This document shows positions 46,657 to 55,752 of a DNA stretch of 64,000 nucleotides, piece by piece. Both the position numbers and the translations under genes were made by a program. The notes beneath the pieces are model-generated. The model worked only from the letters and a program-made list of their open reading frames with translations, had not been told where the DNA came from and searched no databases. Positions within the stretch are counted from its first letter, which is position 1, and each line of letters starts with the position of its first letter. The DNA is from Sphingomonas ginkgonis (GTDB taxonomy: Bacteria; Pseudomonadota; Alphaproteobacteria; Sphingomonadales; Sphingomonadaceae), in contig NZ_RWJF01000001.1 of assembly GCF_003970925.1 (NCBI RefSeq), positions 1,110,501-1,174,500 of the forward strand, read 5' to 3'.

Positions 46657-47106
46657 ATGCAGAACCCGTCCGGCGAACCGTCGATGGAAGACATCCTCGC
46701 CTCGATCAAGAAGGTGATCGCGGAAGAGAAGGAGCTGCGCGCCGCCGCGCCGCCGCCGGCCCCTGCTGCCGCCGCCGACGACGACGTGCTGGAGCTGGAC
46801 GAGCTCGTCGCGGAGGAAGCCGCCGCCGAGGCATCCGCGCCGCTGCCGCCGGTCACAGCCGCCTCCGTCGAGAGCGGCCCGCCGCTGGTCAGCGACGATG
46901 CCGCGGCCGCCAGCCGGGAGCGGCTGGCCGTGCTTCAGCAGGTCGCCGCCGCGGCCCCGCCGGTAGCCGCGGTCAACCCGCTCGAGCAGGTCATCCGCGA
47001 CATGCTGAAGCCGATCCTCAAGGAATGGCTCGACCGCCACCTGCCGGAGATCGTCGACGAGCATGTCCGGCGCGAGATCGGGCGGATCACCGGCACCCCG
47101 CTCTAG
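46657..47106 (+). CDS. PopZ-like polar organising protein (DUF2497)
   Basis: 149 residues with the three-part PopZ plan: an N-terminal helix (PSMEDILASIKKVIAEEKE, about 8-26), an acidic Pro/Ala-rich disordered middle, and a C-terminal helical multimerisation region (LEQVIRDMLKPILKEWLDRH to VRREIGRITG, about 109-146). PopZ in Caulobacter (177 residues) forms a polar matrix that anchors ParB and the chromosome origin. The pcm - tolC - popZ - valS order is common in alphaproteobacteria, and this gene sits in it, except that two unrelated genes separate it from valS. Confidence 0.88.
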   Translation: MQNPSGEPSMEDILASIKKVIAEEKELRAAAPPPAPAAAADDDVLELDELVAEEAAAEASAPLPPVTAASVESGPPLVSDDAAAASRERLAVLQQVAAAAPPVAAVNPLEQVIRDMLKPILKEWLDRHLPEIVDEHVRREIGRITGTPL

Positions 47107-47151
47107 CGAGCCTGTTGCGTCGAATCGTTTCGGCGCTAACAGCTTGGTTCC

Positions 47152-49326
47152 ATGAAGCGCCTCCTGCTCGCCGCGGCCGTCGCCGCGCTCGCTCCCGCCA
47201 CGCCCGCCGGCGCCCGGCCGATGACCGCCACCGACCTGCATATGATGCACCGGCTCGGTGCGCCCGAGGTGTCGCCTGACGGCCGGACCGCGATGTTCAC
47301 GATCAGCGATACCGACCTTACGAAGAACAAGCGCAACAACCGCCTCTACACGCTCGACCTGCGCACGCGCGGCGCACAGCCGGTGCCGCTCGCCGGCGCG
47401 GAGGGTGGACACGACGCCGTGTTCGCGCGCGACGGGTCGATCTGGTTTCTGAAGGCGGCCGGCGAGCGCGACCAGCTGTTCCGGATGGTACCGGGCGGCG
47501 CGGCGGCGCAGGTCAGCGACTTCGCGGCGGACGTCGGCGGGTTCAAGCTGGCCGACAACCTGTCTCGCGTCGTGGTCTGGGCCGATCGTCCTGCGTGCCC
47601 GGACCTCGCCTGCTCGACCGTCCGGCTGAAGGGCAAGCCGGAGGGCAGCGGGCGGACCTACGACCAGCTGTTCGTCCGCCACTGGGACAGCTGGGCCGAA
47701 CCCGGCACCCGCTCGCGTCTCTACGGCTTCGCGCTGTCGGGCGGGCGATTGCAAGGACAGGGTGTCCTGCTCTCGGCCGGGCTGGAGGGCGACGCGCCGT
47801 CCAAGCCGTTCGGCGGCGGCGAGGAAGTGGCGCTCTCGCCCGACGGCACCACCGTCTTTTTCGCGCTGCGCGAGGCGGGGCGGATCGAGCCCTTGTCGAC
47901 CAACCTCGACATCTTTCGCGCACCCGCCGACGGCAGCACCGCGCCGGTCAACCTGACCGTTGCCAATCGCGCCACCGACACGCTCCCGACCCTGTCGCCC
48001 GACGGACGCTGGCTCGCCTGGGCGGCAATGAAGCGGCCGGGCTACGAGAGCGATCGGCAGGTGCTGATGCTGCGCAACCTTGCCACCGGGCAGGTTCGCG
48101 CGCTGACCGAGGGTTGGGACCGGTCGGTTGCGTCGATCGCCTGGGCGCCCGACGGCCGCAGCCTGGTGGTGGGCGCGGGCGATACGCTCGACGATCCGCT
48201 GTTCCGGGTCGACGTCCGAAGCGGCAAGGTCAGCCGCCTGACCGGGGCCGGAACCGCGGGCAATGCGCGCGTGCTTCGCGACGGATCGATTCTCTACACG
48301 TCGAACAGCATCCGCCAGCCTGACGACCTCTACTTGCTGCGCGGGCGTGGCAAGCCGGCGCAGCTCACCGCTGTCAACGACGCGCTGCTGAAGGATCTCG
48401 ACCCTGTCACGGTCGAGCGCTTCTCCTTTGCCGGTGCGAACGGCGACAAGGTGTGGGGGATCAAGACCAAGCCGGTGACAGCCGCGAAGCTGCCGATCGC
48501 CTTTCTCGTCCATGGCGGCCCGCAAGGCAGCTTCGCGGACGGATGGTCCTACCGCTGGAACCCGCGGCTGTTCGCCAGCGGCGGCGGCGGCTTCGCGGCG
48601 GTCAGCGTCGATTTCCATGGCTCGACCGGCTACGGCCAGGCCTTCACCGACGCGATCACCAACGACTGGGGCGGCAAGCCGCTCGAGGATCTGAAGCTCG
48701 GCCTCGCCTACGCGACCGCGAACGACCCGCAGCTCGATGCCGCCAACGCCTGCGCCTTGGGCGGAAGCTATGGCGGCTACATGATGAACTGGATCGAGGG
48801 GAACTGGCCCGACCGCTTCAAGTGCATCGTCCAGCACGACGGCGTGTTCGACGCGCGCGCCATGGCCTACGAGACCGAGGAGCTGTGGTTCGACGAGTGG
48901 GAGCATGGCGGCAAGGCCTATTACGAGGACCCGGCCGCGTTCGAGCGGTGGAACCCGGTCAACCATGTCGCCGCCTGGAAGACCCCCCAGCTTGTGATCA
49001 CCAGCGAGAAGGACTTCCGCATTCCCTACACCCAGGGGATCGCCGCCTTAACCGCGCTCCAGCGCAAGGGCGTGCCGTCGCGGCTGCTCGAGTTCCCCGA
49101 CGAGAACCACTGGGTGCTCAAGCCCAAGAACTCGATCCAGTGGTACGACGAGGTGTTCGGCTGGATGAACCGCTGGACCCGCGGCACCGCGCTAACGCGG
49201 GTCGAGGGCGATCCGGCGCAGCTCGATCCGGCCGCTCGTCACCCCGAGGCGCAGCCGGTTGCGGCCGGCAGCCAGGGCAAGCGCGGGGAAGCGGAGCCGG
49301 CTCCAGCCGCGCACCGGCCCGACTGA
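47152..49326 (+). CDS. S9 family prolyl oligopeptidase-type serine peptidase (exported)
   Basis: 724 residues: a signal peptide (MKRLLLAAAVAALAPATPA), a beta-propeller domain and a C-terminal alpha/beta-hydrolase. The catalytic triad is Ser539 in GGSYGGY, Asp621 in EKDFRIPY and His653 in FPDENHWV. The order and spacing fit acylaminoacyl-peptidase or dipeptidyl-peptidase-V-like enzymes, which trim oligopeptides in the periplasm. The fold should end near FGWMNRWT (about residue 680); the last 40 or so residues are Ala/Glu/Pro-rich and are read through the antisense of the GH5 gene, with which it overlaps by 135 bp. Probably a lost stop codon. Confidence 0.9.
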   Translation: MKRLLLAAAVAALAPATPAGARPMTATDLHMMHRLGAPEVSPDGRTAMFTISDTDLTKNKRNNRLYTLDLRTRGAQPVPLAGAEGGHDAVFARDGSIWFLKAAGERDQLFRMVPGGAAAQVSDFAADVGGFKLADNLSRVVVWADRPACPDLACSTVRLKGKPEGSGRTYDQLFVRHWDSWAEPGTRSRLYGFALSGGRLQGQGVLLSAGLEGDAPSKPFGGGEEVALSPDGTTVFFALREAGRIEPLSTNLDIFRAPADGSTAPVNLTVANRATDTLPTLSPDGRWLAWAAMKRPGYESDRQVLMLRNLATGQVRALTEGWDRSVASIAWAPDGRSLVVGAGDTLDDPLFRVDVRSGKVSRLTGAGTAGNARVLRDGSILYTSNSIRQPDDLYLLRGRGKPAQLTAVNDALLKDLDPVTVERFSFAGANGDKVWGIKTKPVTAAKLPIAFLVHGGPQGSFADGWSYRWNPRLFASGGGGFAAVSVDFHGSTGYGQAFTDAITNDWGGKPLEDLKLGLAYATANDPQLDAANACALGGSYGGYMMNWIEGNWPDRFKCIVQHDGVFDARAMAYETEELWFDEWEHGGKAYYEDPAAFERWNPVNHVAAWKTPQLVITSEKDFRIPYTQGIAALTALQRKGVPSRLLEFPDENHWVLKPKNSIQWYDEVFGWMNRWTRGTALTRVEGDPAQLDPAARHPEAQPVAAGSQGKRGEAEPAPAAHRPD

Positions 49327-50955
49327 CAGGGTCACCGGCGCGCCGCCGTTCACCGTAACGGTAAGGCGCGCCGGGGCCGCGGCCCGCAGCAGGAGGCTTC
49401 CGCCGCGCGCGCCCGCGCGGTCGGCGTCGAGGCTATACTGCAGCCATTCGCCCGCCTCGAACGCGGTCACATAGGGCTGGCCGGCAGCATCGCGCGCGAG
49501 ATCGACCCCGTCGTTGCGATAGGTCCGCCCGTCGTTCCACTCGGTCCGCTCGCCGCCGGTGTCGACATGATAGTCGGCGTCGACCCGGTCGGCATAGGCG
49601 ATCCCCGGCGCCCCGAGGTCGTAGTCGGCGGCGGCCACGACGAGCGCGCCGGGCCCCAGCAGGCGCGGGCGGAAGGGCAGGGCCCGGTCGTCGTGCGGCT
49701 GGCGCATCAGCGCATCGACCACGTCGGGGTGCGGCTGGTTGAAGCGGACGTCGGCATCATGGGTGGCCAACCGCATCATCGCGGCGCGCGCGGCGGCGGG
49801 CGAGGGACGGGGCCCGTTGCCGGTCAGCCAGGCGACGAGCCGAGTCCAGCCCGGGTTGGCGACGAGCTCCAGCGGGTTGCTGACCCCTATCTTCTTGAGT
49901 GGCCACCAGGCCCAGCCGACCCGGTTCGCCTCGAGCAGCCGGACCACGTCGCGGCCCCACGCGTTGGAATTCTCGCCCGTCTCCCCGACCCACACCGGGC
50001 GCCTGGTCGCCTCGCGAAGCGCGAGCATCTTGGCGATCGAGCGCTGGTCGTTGCGGTTCCAGTATTTGTGAAAGCTCAGCACCAGCTTGGGATCCCAGTC
50101 GGGCGCGATCCCGTCATAGTTGTTGCCCCAGCAATTGCCCTCGATGAGGATGAGGTGGCGAGGATCGCTCTCGCGGATCGCGGCGGTGATCTGGCGGTAG
50201 AGCGTCTTGATCGGCGCATTGCGGTGATCGTTGCAGCCGTGCCCGCCGCTCCCGTCGAAGTCCCAGTTGGGCTCGTTCAAGATGTCGTAGGCGCCGACCC
50301 AGGGATTGTTCGCGTAGCGCCTCGCCAGCGCCCGCCACAGCTCGACCGTGCGGCGCCGGCTCTCGTCACTCTGCCACAAGGAGGGCTGGGCGGGATCGCG
50401 GTCGGCGATCGGCAGGTCGTTGCCCTGACCGCCCGGCGCGGCGTGGAGGTCGAGCATGACCCAGATTCGGTTCGCCGCCGCCCATTCAAGCAATTGGTCG
50501 GTGCGGCGGAATCCGTCCTGCCGCCAGCGGATCGTCCCGGCCGGCGCCGCCGGATCCATGAACAGCGCATGGTGGAGCGGCAGGCGGACGGCGTTGAAGC
50601 TCCAGCGGTGGAGCAGTTCGAGGTCGCCGCGCGTCGTCTGGTGGTCGAGCCAGGCGGCGGCGAAGCGGTCGACCGCGGGGCGGCCGACCAGCGCCGCGAG
50701 CCGCTGCTGGATGACATGCTGCTGCCCGAGCTCGCCGAGCTTCAGCATATAGCCTTCCTGCAGCATCCAGCCGCCCAGCCCGACCGCGCGCAGGAGAAGC
50801 GGCCGGCCGGCTCCGTCGACGATCTCGGTCCCGCGAACGTCGAGGAAGCCCGGCGCGGGAGCCGGCGCGGGAGCCGGGGCGGGCGGCGAGGCGGCAGCCG
50901 GGGCACCTGCAAGCAGGGCGAGCAGGGCCGCCGTTCCGAACCGCCAGCCACCCAT
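49192..50955 (-). CDS. Glycoside hydrolase family 5 with C-terminal CBM-like domain (exported)
   Basis: 587 residues. A signal peptide (MGGWRFGTAALLALLAGAPA) is followed by a Pro/Ala linker, then a GH5 (clan GH-A) barrel with acid/base Glu228 in DILNEPNW and nucleophile Glu325 in VGETGEN. The C-terminal 150 residues, from about 440, look like a CBM6/CBM35-type beta-sandwich (FEAGEWLQYSLDADRAG, RLTVTVNGGAPVTL). Expected substrate is a beta-1,4- or beta-1,3-glucan or mannan. AGAGGG lies about 8 nt before the ATG at 50955. Its 3' end overlaps the S9 peptidase gene; since the overlap encodes the end of a real domain here, this gene is the older occupant. Confidence 0.85.
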   Translation of the reverse strand: MGGWRFGTAALLALLAGAPAAASPPAPAPAPAPAPGFLDVRGTEIVDGAGRPLLLRAVGLGGWMLQEGYMLKLGELGQQHVIQQRLAALVGRPAVDRFAAAWLDHQTTRGDLELLHRWSFNAVRLPLHHALFMDPAAPAGTIRWRQDGFRRTDQLLEWAAANRIWVMLDLHAAPGGQGNDLPIADRDPAQPSLWQSDESRRRTVELWRALARRYANNPWVGAYDILNEPNWDFDGSGGHGCNDHRNAPIKTLYRQITAAIRESDPRHLILIEGNCWGNNYDGIAPDWDPKLVLSFHKYWNRNDQRSIAKMLALREATRRPVWVGETGENSNAWGRDVVRLLEANRVGWAWWPLKKIGVSNPLELVANPGWTRLVAWLTGNGPRPSPAAARAAMMRLATHDADVRFNQPHPDVVDALMRQPHDDRALPFRPRLLGPGALVVAAADYDLGAPGIAYADRVDADYHVDTGGERTEWNDGRTYRNDGVDLARDAAGQPYVTAFEAGEWLQYSLDADRAGARGGSLLLRAAAPARLTVTVNGGAPVTLSVGPVRGWSRLRFPALALAAGRNRLRLGVTSGRIELRRIALDPR

Positions 50956-51096
50956 GTTCTATCCCTCTTGTGAACGTTCTCAGCTCAGTCTGGAACGATC
51001 GCGATCCCTGCGCAAGCGGCGGTCGTCACCATCGCCTGTGCGGCGGGCGGGGCTGGGGTGTTGAGTGTTGGCGCGCTCGCCTCTAACCGCTCGGCG

Positions 51097-53721
51097 ATGA
51101 GCGAGCTGCCCAAGACCTTCGATCCCGCCTCCATCGAGGCGCGCTGGTATGCGCACTGGGAGGAGAGCGGTGCCTTCCGGCCCGACCGGCCGGACGCCGA
51201 GCCCTTCACCATCGTCATGCCGCCGCCCAACGTCACCGGCTCGCTGCACATCGGCCACGCGCTCGACAATACGCTGCAGGACATCCTCATCCGGCGCGAG
51301 CGGATGCGCGGCAAGGACAGCCTGTGGGTGGTCGGCACCGACCATGCGGGGATCGCGACCCAGATGGTGGTCGAGCGCCAGCTCGACCTCGAGCAGAAGA
51401 AGCGTACCGACCTCGGCCGCGAGGCGTTCCTCGAGCGGGTGTGGGAGTGGAAGGGCGAAAGCGGCGGCCAGATCACCCGCCAGCTCCGCCGCCTCGGCGC
51501 CTCATGCGACTGGAAGCACGAGCGGTTCACCATGGACCCGGGCTTTTCGAAAGCCGTCACCCACGTCTTCGTCGAGCTGCACAAGCGTGGGCTGCTCTAC
51601 CGCGACAAGCGGCTGGTGAACTGGGACCCGCGCTTCCAGACCGCGATCAGCGACCTCGAGGTCGAGACCCGCGAGGTACCGGGCAAGTTCTGGCACCTGC
51701 GCTATCCGCTTGTCGAGGGGTCCGGCCATATCGAGGTGGCGACCACCCGGCCCGAGACGATGCTCGCCGACATGGCGGTGGCGGTCCATCCGACCGACGA
51801 GCGCTACACGGCGCTGGTCGGCAGGCAGGTTCGGCTGCCGATTACCGGGCGGCTGGTCCCGATCATCGCCGACGAACATGCCGAACCGGAGCTTGGGAGC
51901 GGCGCGGTCAAGATCACGCCGGGGCACGACTTCAACGATTATGAGGTCGGCAAGCGCGCGGGGATGAAGCCGGGCGAGATGCTCAACATGCTCGATGCCA
52001 GCGGCCATGTTGTCCAGACCGCGGACGGGCTGATCCCGGCCGAATTGATCGGCTTGGAGCGGTTCGCGGCGCGCCAGGCGGTGATCGGGATGCTCGAGGC
52101 CGAGGGCGCGCTGGTCAAGGTCGAGGACCGCACCATCGCGACGCCCTATGGCGACCGCTCGGGCGTGGTGATCGAGCCGTGGCTGACCGACCAATGGTAT
52201 GTCGACGTCAAGCCCCTCGCCGAGCGCGCGATGGAAGCGACCCGCTCGGGCGCGATCCGGATCGTTCCCGAGACTTGGGCGAAGACCTGGTACAACTGGC
52301 TGGAGAATATCCAGCCCTGGTGCGTCAGCCGTCAGCTATGGTGGGGCCATCGCATCCCCGCATGGTTCGATGGGACCGGCAATGTTTTCGTCGCGGAAAC
52401 CGTTGAGGAGGCGCAAGCGCAAGCTGGGAACGGAGTTGCCCTCCGCCAGGACGAGGACGTGCTCGACACCTGGTTTTCCTCCGCCCTGTGGCCGTTCGCG
52501 ACGCTCGGCTGGCCCGAGCAGACGGCGGATCTCAAGCGCCACTACCCCAACGACGTGCTCATCTCCGGCTTCGACATCCTCTTCTTCTGGGACGCGCGGA
52601 TGGCGATGCAGGGGCTGGAGTTCATGGGGGAAGCGCCATGGAAGACGCTCTATCTCCACGGGCTGGTCCGCGACGCCAATGGCCAGAAGATGTCCAAGTC
52701 CAAGGGCAACACGGTCGACCCGCTCGGCCTCATCGACCGCTACGGCGCCGACGCGCTGCGCTTCACCATGGCGGCGATGGAGAGCCAGGGGCGCGACATC
52801 AAGCTCGATGAGCGACGGGTCGAGGGCTACCGCAACTTCGCGACCAAGCTGTGGAACGCCGCGCGCTTCCTGCAGCTGAACGGGGTGGGAGCGAGCGCCA
52901 GCGTCGCCGCGCCGGCGGCCGAAAAGCCGGTGAACCGCTGGATCATCGGTGAGGTGGTGACGACGCTCGCCCGGCTCGACGAGGCGTTCGACCAGCTCCG
53001 CTTCGACGGCATGGCCGACGCCATCTATCATTTCACCTGGGGCACCTTCTGCGACTGGTATGTCGAGCTGGTGAAGGGCGGCTTCGACGAGGAAACCAAG
53101 GCGGTCGCCGCCTGGGCGTTCGACCAGATCCTGGTGATGCTCCACCCGTTCATGCCGTTCGTCACCGAGGAAATCTGGCACGCGATGGGGGAGCGCGACC
53201 ACGACCTCATCGTCGCGCAGTGGCCGGAGCCGCAGGCTGTGATCGATGCGGAGGCCAAGGGCGAACTCGACTGGCTGATCCGGCTGATCGGCGAAATCCG
53301 TTCGGCGCGGACCGAACTGAATGTGCCGCCGGGTGCGCGCCTGCACCTGTTCGCCGCCAATGCGAGCGATGCGACGGAAGCCCGGCTCGACCGCCACTTC
53401 GAAAATCTTCGCCGGATGGCGCGGCTGGAATCAATCCAGCTCTCGCCGTTCGAGGGCTCCGGGTCAGCGCAGGTCGTGGTCGACGAGGCGAGCTTCGCGC
53501 TGCCGCTCGAGGGCATCATCGACCTCGCCGCCGAGCGCGCGCGCCTGACGAAGGCGATCTTCGCGGCGGAGAAGGAGCGCGACAGCCTCGCGGCGCGGCT
53601 TGGGAACCCGAGCTTCGCCGAGCGTGCCAAGCCGGAAGCCGTCGCGAAGGCGCGTGCGGACCACGAGACGCGGGCAGCCGAAGCCGAGCGCCTCACCGCC
53701 GCGCTTGCCCGGCTGGGCTGA
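51097..53721 (+). CDS. valS: Valyl-tRNA synthetase
   Basis: Class Ia aminoacyl-tRNA synthetase, 874 residues. [17 protein letters not shown] carries the HIGH motif, and [15 protein letters not shown] the KMSKS loop. The editing domain lies between (about 190-340, [17 protein letters not shown]). The anticodon-binding domain and a C-terminal coiled coil (from about residue 805, [20 protein letters not shown]) complete the chain. I start at ATG 51097 ([10 protein letters not shown]), the family N-terminus; the frame is open a further 13 codons upstream. It diverges from the GH5 gene, with about 140 bp between starts. Confidence 0.97.
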   Translation: MSELPKTFDPASIEARWYAHWEESGAFRPDRPDAEPFTIVMPPPNVTGSLHIGHALDNTLQDILIRRERMRGKDSLWVVGTDHAGIATQMVVERQLDLEQKKRTDLGREAFLERVWEWKGESGGQITRQLRRLGASCDWKHERFTMDPGFSKAVTHVFVELHKRGLLYRDKRLVNWDPRFQTAISDLEVETREVPGKFWHLRYPLVEGSGHIEVATTRPETMLADMAVAVHPTDERYTALVGRQVRLPITGRLVPIIADEHAEPELGSGAVKITPGHDFNDYEVGKRAGMKPGEMLNMLDASGHVVQTADGLIPAELIGLERFAARQAVIGMLEAEGALVKVEDRTIATPYGDRSGVVIEPWLTDQWYVDVKPLAERAMEATRSGAIRIVPETWAKTWYNWLENIQPWCVSRQLWWGHRIPAWFDGTGNVFVAETVEEAQAQAGNGVALRQDEDVLDTWFSSALWPFATLGWPEQTADLKRHYPNDVLISGFDILFFWDARMAMQGLEFMGEAPWKTLYLHGLVRDANGQKMSKSKGNTVDPLGLIDRYGADALRFTMAAMESQGRDIKLDERRVEGYRNFATKLWNAARFLQLNGVGASASVAAPAAEKPVNRWIIGEVVTTLARLDEAFDQLRFDGMADAIYHFTWGTFCDWYVELVKGGFDEETKAVAAWAFDQILVMLHPFMPFVTEEIWHAMGERDHDLIVAQWPEPQAVIDAEAKGELDWLIRLIGEIRSARTELNVPPGARLHLFAANASDATEARLDRHFENLRRMARLESIQLSPFEGSGSAQVVVDEASFALPLEGIIDLAAERARLTKAIFAAEKERDSLAARLGNPSFAERAKPEAVAKARADHETRAAEAERLTAALARLG

Positions 53722-53822
53722 GGGCAGAGCCATTCTCCCGCGCGGGATTGTGGCGGCCGAGCCACAAGGATCCGTGCATTTTGGCGCAAAGCTGCGCTGA
53801 ACTGGCGGGCAGTCGAACTCGC

Positions 53823-53850
53823 GGTTAATCCTGATGACGTTCTGTTAACC
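53823..53850. promoter_or_regulatory. Spaced inverted TTAACC boxes before rfbF
   Basis: GGTTAA (53823-53828) and TTAACC (53845-53850) are inverted copies 16 bp apart, 62 nt before the rfbF ATG. The half-site matches the CtrA box core and recurs before several genes in this window. Confidence 0.35.
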
Positions 53851-53911
53851 AAGTTTTCCCTACTCCTGCCGGGAGCCGGGCGGCTGATAGCGCGGCGGAA
53901 CAGGGGGTAGC

Positions 53912-54679
53912 ATGCAGGCCGTGATCCTGGCCGGTGGTCTGGGCAGTCGACTGGGCGAGGAGACATCCATTCGCCCCAAGCCCATGGTTGAGATCGGGGG
54001 CATGCCGATCCTCTGGCACATCATGAAGATCTACTCGAAGTTCGGGATCAACGACTTCGTGGTCTGCCTCGGGTACAAGGGCTATGTGATCAAGGAGTTC
54101 TTCGCGAACTACTTCCTCCACACCGCCGACGTCACTATCGACCTCAAGAACAACGGGCTGGAGGTTCACCAGAACTGGGGCGAGCCGTGGAAGGTCACGC
54201 TGGTCGAGACCGGCACCGACACGATGACCGGCGGCCGGCTGAAGGCGATCCGCCGCTATCTCAAGGACGGCCAACCCTTTTGCTTCACCTATGGCGACGG
54301 TGTCGCCGATATCGACATCGGCGCGCTGGTCGGCTTCCACAACACGCACGGCAAGCGCGCGACCATCACCGCGGTGGCGCCTCCCGGACGGTTCGGAGCG
54401 ATCGACTTCGACGGCGACATGGTCCGCAGCTTCCGCGAGAAGCCGGCGGGTGACGGCGGGCTGATCAGCGGCGGCTTCTTCGTCGCCGACCCCTCGGTGC
54501 TCGATCTGGTCGATGGGCCGGACACGATCTGGGAACAGGGGCCGATGGAGCAGCTGGCCGCCGCCGGCGAGCTGGTCGCCTATCGCCACGAGGGCTTCTG
54601 GCAGCCCATGGACACGCTGCGCGACAAGCTGTTCCTGGAGGATCTGTGGGAACGCGGGGCGCCGTGGAAATGCTGGTGA
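53912..54679 (+). CDS. rfbF: Glucose-1-phosphate cytidylyltransferase
   Basis: Makes CDP-glucose from glucose-1-phosphate and CTP, first step of CDP-3,6-dideoxyhexose synthesis. 255 residues, family length. The nucleotidyltransferase signature LAGGLGSRLGEETSIRPKPM is at the N-terminus with GMPILWHIM next; CFTYGDGVADIDI holds the metal-binding Asp, and ISGGFFVADPSVLDLV and EGFWQPMDTLRDK are typical of RfbF/AscA. AGGGGG lies about 5 nt before the ATG. First gene of a nine-gene glycan cluster; rfbG overlaps its end. Confidence 0.95.
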   Translation: MQAVILAGGLGSRLGEETSIRPKPMVEIGGMPILWHIMKIYSKFGINDFVVCLGYKGYVIKEFFANYFLHTADVTIDLKNNGLEVHQNWGEPWKVTLVETGTDTMTGGRLKAIRRYLKDGQPFCFTYGDGVADIDIGALVGFHNTHGKRATITAVAPPGRFGAIDFDGDMVRSFREKPAGDGGLISGGFFVADPSVLDLVDGPDTIWEQGPMEQLAAAGELVAYRHEGFWQPMDTLRDKLFLEDLWERGAPWKCW

Positions 54680-55752
54680 GGTCATCCATCTGGCAGGGCC
54701 GGCGAGTGCTCGTCACCGGGCACACCGGCTTCAAGGGCGGCTGGTTGTCGCTGTGGCTGCACCAGCTCGGCGCCGAGGTCAGCGGGTTCTCGCTGCCGGC
54801 ACCGACCGAGCCCAGCTTCTTCGAACAGACCCGGCTGGCGGAACTGATCGACCACCGGGTCGGCGACGTCCGCGATCCCGCGGCGGTGGCGGCGGTGATC
54901 GCCGAGGTGCGCCCCGAGATCGTCTTCCACCTCGCCGCCCAGCCGCTGGTCCGCTACTCTTACGACCATCCGGTGGAGACCTACGCCATCAACGTCATGG
55001 GCACCGTCCATGTTCTGGAGGCCTGTCGCCACCAGGACAGCGTCAAGGCGGTCGTCTGCGTCACCACCGACAAATGCTACGAGAACCGCGAGTGGGTGTG
55101 GCCCTATCGCGAGTCCGATCCGATGGGTGGTCACGACCCTTATTCATCGAGCAAGGGCGCGGCCGAGCTGGTGATCTCCGCCTATCGCCGCTCCTATTCC
55201 GGCGGTCCGCGGATCGCCTCGGTCCGCGCCGGCAATGTGATCGGCGGCGGCGACTGGGCGCTCGACCGACTGGTGCCCGACCTCGTCCGCGCGTTCATTG
55301 CCGGGGAACGGCCGCTGATCCGCAATCCGCGGTCGGTGCGGCCCTGGCAGCACGTGCTGGAGGCGCTGAGCGGCTATCTAAGGATCGGCGAGCGGCTGCT
55401 CGACGGCGACGACACCGCGGCGACGGCGTGGAACTTCGGGCCGTCCGACGACGATGCGCAGCCGGTCGGCTGGATCGTCGAGACGATGCTGGCGGGCTGG
55501 GGCGCGCAAGGCTGGGACCGACCCGGCGGAGAGCAGCCGCACGAGGCGGTGCTTCTGCGGCTCGACTGCAGCAAGGCGCGGGCCGAGCTGGGCTGGCGCC
55601 CAGCGCTTCGGCTTGAGGAAGCGCTCGGCAAGGTGATCGAGTGGCATCGCGGGGTCGCCGACGGGGGCGACGCAAGGGACATCAGCATTCGGCAGCTGGC
55701 GGATTATGCCGCGCGCCGGGACAGGCAAATGGGCGAGGTGACATGGGCGTGA
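54670..55752 (+). CDS. rfbG: CDP-glucose 4,6-dehydratase
   Basis: Short-chain dehydrogenase/reductase that turns CDP-glucose into CDP-4-keto-6-deoxyglucose with bound NAD. 360 residues. NAD loop [18 protein letters not shown] at the N-terminus (GxTGFKG form typical of this enzyme), [18 protein letters not shown] for the Thr of the triad, and [11 protein letters not shown] for Tyr/Lys. The ATG at 54670 overlaps rfbF by 10 bp; an in-frame GTG at 54676 would give a 4-bp GTGA overlap instead. Product feeds RfbH. Confidence 0.94.
   Translation: MLVRSSIWQGRRVLVTGHTGFKGGWLSLWLHQLGAEVSGFSLPAPTEPSFFEQTRLAELIDHRVGDVRDPAAVAAVIAEVRPEIVFHLAAQPLVRYSYDHPVETYAINVMGTVHVLEACRHQDSVKAVVCVTTDKCYENREWVWPYRESDPMGGHDPYSSSKGAAELVISAYRRSYSGGPRIASVRAGNVIGGGDWALDRLVPDLVRAFIAGERPLIRNPRSVRPWQHVLEALSGYLRIGERLLDGDDTAATAWNFGPSDDDAQPVGWIVETMLAGWGAQGWDRPGGEQPHEAVLLRLDCSKARAELGWRPALRLEEALGKVIEWHRGVADGGDARDISIRQLADYAARRDRQMGEVTWA

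Noticed and set aside
46516..48966. 816-residue open frame antisense to tolC, popZ and the S9 peptidase
   Set aside because: Spans three well-supported genes and shows no recognisable fold; it is a codon-bias artefact.
53751..53775. Hairpin with TTGTGGC/GCCACAA arms after valS as a terminator
   Set aside because: Only 7 bp of stem and no T-run follows on either strand.
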